NCBI GenBank assembly: GCA_016872875.1
Contig: VGYW01000493.1
Span: 1 to 5,896, forward strand
Length of the DNA: 5,896 bases
Direction of reading: 5' to 3'
Source: Planctomycetota bacterium
GTDB taxonomy: Bacteria > Planctomycetota > PUPC01 > DSUN01
Translations under genes and position numbers: made by a program
Notes under the pieces: generated by a model
What the model saw: the letters and a program-made list of their open reading frames with translations, nothing else
The model's database searches: none
What the model was told of the DNA's origin: nothing
Shown: one piece after another, positions 4,981 to 5,896 of the stretch
Numbering within the stretch: position 1 is the stretch's first letter
Layout: each line of letters begins with the position of its first letter

Positions 4981-5583
4981 ATGGGCACCGAGAAGCAGGC
5001 CACGGAAGTCAGGCAGGAGCAGATCGCCCAGGCGGCCCTTGACCTGGCCGGCAAGCAAGGCCTGAAGGGGCTGAGCATTGCCGGGATCGCCGAGGAGGTC
5101 GGGCTGGCGCCGTCGGCGATCTACCGCCACTTCAAGAGCAAGGACGAAGTGATTGACGCTTCGCTCGCGCTGATCCGCCAGCGGCTCCACGCGAACGTCG
5201 AGGCCGTCTGCGAGGACACGAGCGACGCCATCGAGCGCCTGCGGCTCCTCCAGATCCGCCACGTGCGGCTGATCCGGGAGAATCAGGCGACCCCGCGGGT
5301 CGTCTTCTCAGAGGAGAGCTACGACGGACACCCGGAGCGCAAGGCCAGGGTCTACGAGATGATCTCCAGCTACCTCCGGGAAGTCGCCGAGATCGTCCGC
5401 CAGGGGCAGGAGGCCGGCACCATTCGCTGCGATGTCGAGCCGGGGACCGTCGCGCTCATGCTCCTGGGACTCATCCAGCCGGCGGCCATCCTCTGGCACA
5501 TGAGCGATGGTGAGTTCGATGTCACCGCCGAGACGCAGAAGACGTGGGAGTTGTTCCGTCGCGCCGTGGCGACGGGTTCCTGA
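4981..5583 (+). CDS. TetR/AcrR family transcriptional repressor
   Basis: A 200-residue protein, typical length for the family. Residues 12-60 make the three-helix DNA-binding domain. The helix-turn-helix is LSIAGIAEEVGLAPSAIYRH (31-50), followed by FKSKDEVIDA, the conserved close of the TetR_N domain. Residues 61-200 are a mostly helical ligand-binding and dimerisation domain containing FSEESYDGHPERKARVYEM (109-127); the ligand cannot be read from sequence. AGGAG lies 6 nt before the ATG. A palindromic operator overlaps its promoter, so it most likely represses itself. The downstream hemerythrin-like gene starts 39 nt after the stop and probably shares the transcript, so the signal may concern oxygen, NO or iron, but that is inference from one truncated neighbour. 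Confidence 0.93.
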   Translation: MGTEKQATEVRQEQIAQAALDLAGKQGLKGLSIAGIAEEVGLAPSAIYRHFKSKDEVIDASLALIRQRLHANVEAVCEDTSDAIERLRLLQIRHVRLIRENQATPRVVFSEESYDGHPERKARVYEMISSYLREVAEIVRQGQEAGTIRCDVEPGTVALMLLGLIQPAAILWHMSDGEFDVTAETQKTWELFRRAVATGS

Positions 5584-5586
5584 GCC

Positions 5587-5603
5587 TGCCGCGGGAAGCG
5601 GCA
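5587..5603 (+). promoter_or_regulatory. Intercistronic hairpin between tetR-like and hemerythrin-like genes
   Basis: TGCCGC-GGGAA-GCGGCA is a perfect 6-bp stem with a 5-nt loop, 4 nt after the TetR stop and 7 nt before the AGGAGG ribosome site. With no T-run it is not a terminator. It might set the expression ratio or stability of the two cistrons. Confidence 0.4.
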
Positions 5604-5622
5604 CGAGAGAAGGAGGTGTGCG

Positions 5623-5790
5623 ATGAACGCCATTGAGACGCTGAAACACGAACACCAGATCGCCCTCCTCGTCGCCGACGCGGCGATGCGGGAGGCACGG
5701 TCCGTCAAGCGCACCCGCAAGGTCAACTCCGAGCGGGTGGAGACGATGCTGGACTTCTTCCAGAACTTCGAGAGCGTCCCAAGTTCTTGA
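5623..5790 (+). pseudogene. Truncated HHE/hemerythrin-like protein
   Basis: A 55-codon frame with an excellent ribosome site (AGGAGG, 5611-5616, 6 nt before ATG). It reads MNAIETLKHEHQIALLVADA, a basic SVKRTRKV segment (27-34), then RVETMLDFFQNF (39-49). This matches the first helix and start of the second helix of HHE/hemerythrin-domain proteins, which bind a di-iron centre; H9 and H11 sit where the family's first ligand motif lies. The usual continuation, with the HH-x-KE iron-ligand stretch and the remaining two helices, is absent: after F49 come six unrelated codons and TGA. Full-length relatives are roughly 150-190 residues, so this copy could not form the di-iron site. The sequence after about 5768 changes to repeat-like DNA, suggesting an insertion or deletion. 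The rest of the gene may lie beyond the window. Confidence 0.7.
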
Positions 5791-5840
5791 GCTTGTCCCA
5801 GTGGCGATCGCTCCGAACGAGCGCCAAGCGCGAGGCTGGG

Positions 5841-5876
5841 CTGGGGGACCAGTCCCCCAGACCCCCTGGGATTTTT
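5841..5876 (+). terminator. Overlapping alternative hairpins with T-run
   Basis: Hairpin 1 is CTGGGGGAC-CA-GTCCCCCAG (5841-5860). Hairpin 2 is CCCAG-ACCCC-CTGGG (5856-5870), followed at once by ATTTTT (5871-5876), the form of an intrinsic terminator. The two share 5856-5860 and cannot form together. It lies 50 nt beyond the stop of the broken hemerythrin-like gene and could end that operon's transcript, or be part of a dispersed repeat. Confidence 0.45.
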
Positions 5877-5884
5877 CGCATTTC
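5868..5884 (+). repeat. GGGATTT-CGCATTTC motif, third copy
   Basis: GGGATTTTTCGCATTTC differs at two positions from 4849-4865 (GGGATTTCCCGCATTTC) and resembles 4901-4920. The window ends 12 nt later, so whether a full hairpin-ended element follows cannot be seen. Confidence 0.5.
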
Positions 5885-5896
5885 GGCCACCGGCAG

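Noticed and set aside
4528..5262. 244-codon minus-strand frame across the repeat element and TetR gene
   Set aside because: It runs through non-coding palindromes and antisense to a secure TetR gene, so it is a GC-bias artefact.
5804..5811. GCGATCGC, the cyanobacterial HIP1 octamer
   Set aside because: It occurs once only, as expected by chance in GC-rich DNA, and no gene here looks cyanobacterial.

Overview
The window is GC-rich with strong G/C third-position codon bias. It resembles an environmental Planctomycetota genome or a neighbouring lineage with similar gene content. The grounds are a secreted PQQ-like beta-propeller with the W-x-x-FRGPDGTG opening typical of that group, a Tat-exported Gfo/Idh/MocA oxidoreductase with the typical HWHWFWDFGNGEIGNQGVHQ block, and spacers crowded with structured repeats. 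The phylum call is inference from protein style; no rRNA or marker gene is present.

Layout. Positions 1-317 are gene-free and built from nested G/C palindromes, including one large unit with a single dyad axis (122-269). A GTC/GAC-triplet hairpin (copy A, 341-436) lies just past the 3' end of the minus-strand PQQ-like gene (442-1677). That gene and the plus-strand Gfo/Idh/MocA gene (2001-3590) diverge from a 323-bp spacer. The spacer holds two outward promoters and three REP-type hairpins, two with a GTAG/GGAG foot in one direction and one inverted. A second triplet hairpin (copy B, 3609-3709), sharing a 30-nt identical stretch with copy A, follows the Gfo/Idh/MocA stop. Then come a promoter, a small NifU-type Fe-S scaffold/carrier gene (3837-4070), and directly after its stop an 80-nt inverted repeat whose arms are runs of 7-nt units.

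From 4151 to 4920 the DNA looks like a scrapyard: REP scraps, a run of YCAANNN heptads, a truncated and probably frameshifted gene remnant (about 4335-4650), and a ~230-bp element with a hairpin at each end and inverted heptad arrays inside (4651-4879). Order resumes at 4924 with a promoter overlapped by a perfect 8+8-bp palindromic operator, a TetR-family repressor (4981-5583), and 39 nt later an HHE/hemerythrin-type gene cut off after 55 codons (5623-5790). Structured repeat sequence begins where that gene breaks off.

How the genes relate. The PQQ-like and Gfo/Idh/MocA proteins are both exported (Sec and Tat), diverge from one control region, and are both followed by the same triplet-repeat hairpin, so they form a natural cassette. 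The TetR and hemerythrin-like genes form a probable autoregulated operon. The most unusual content is the family of long hairpins with simple-repeat arms (3-nt or 7-nt period) placed directly after stop codons, together with the heptad-array element.
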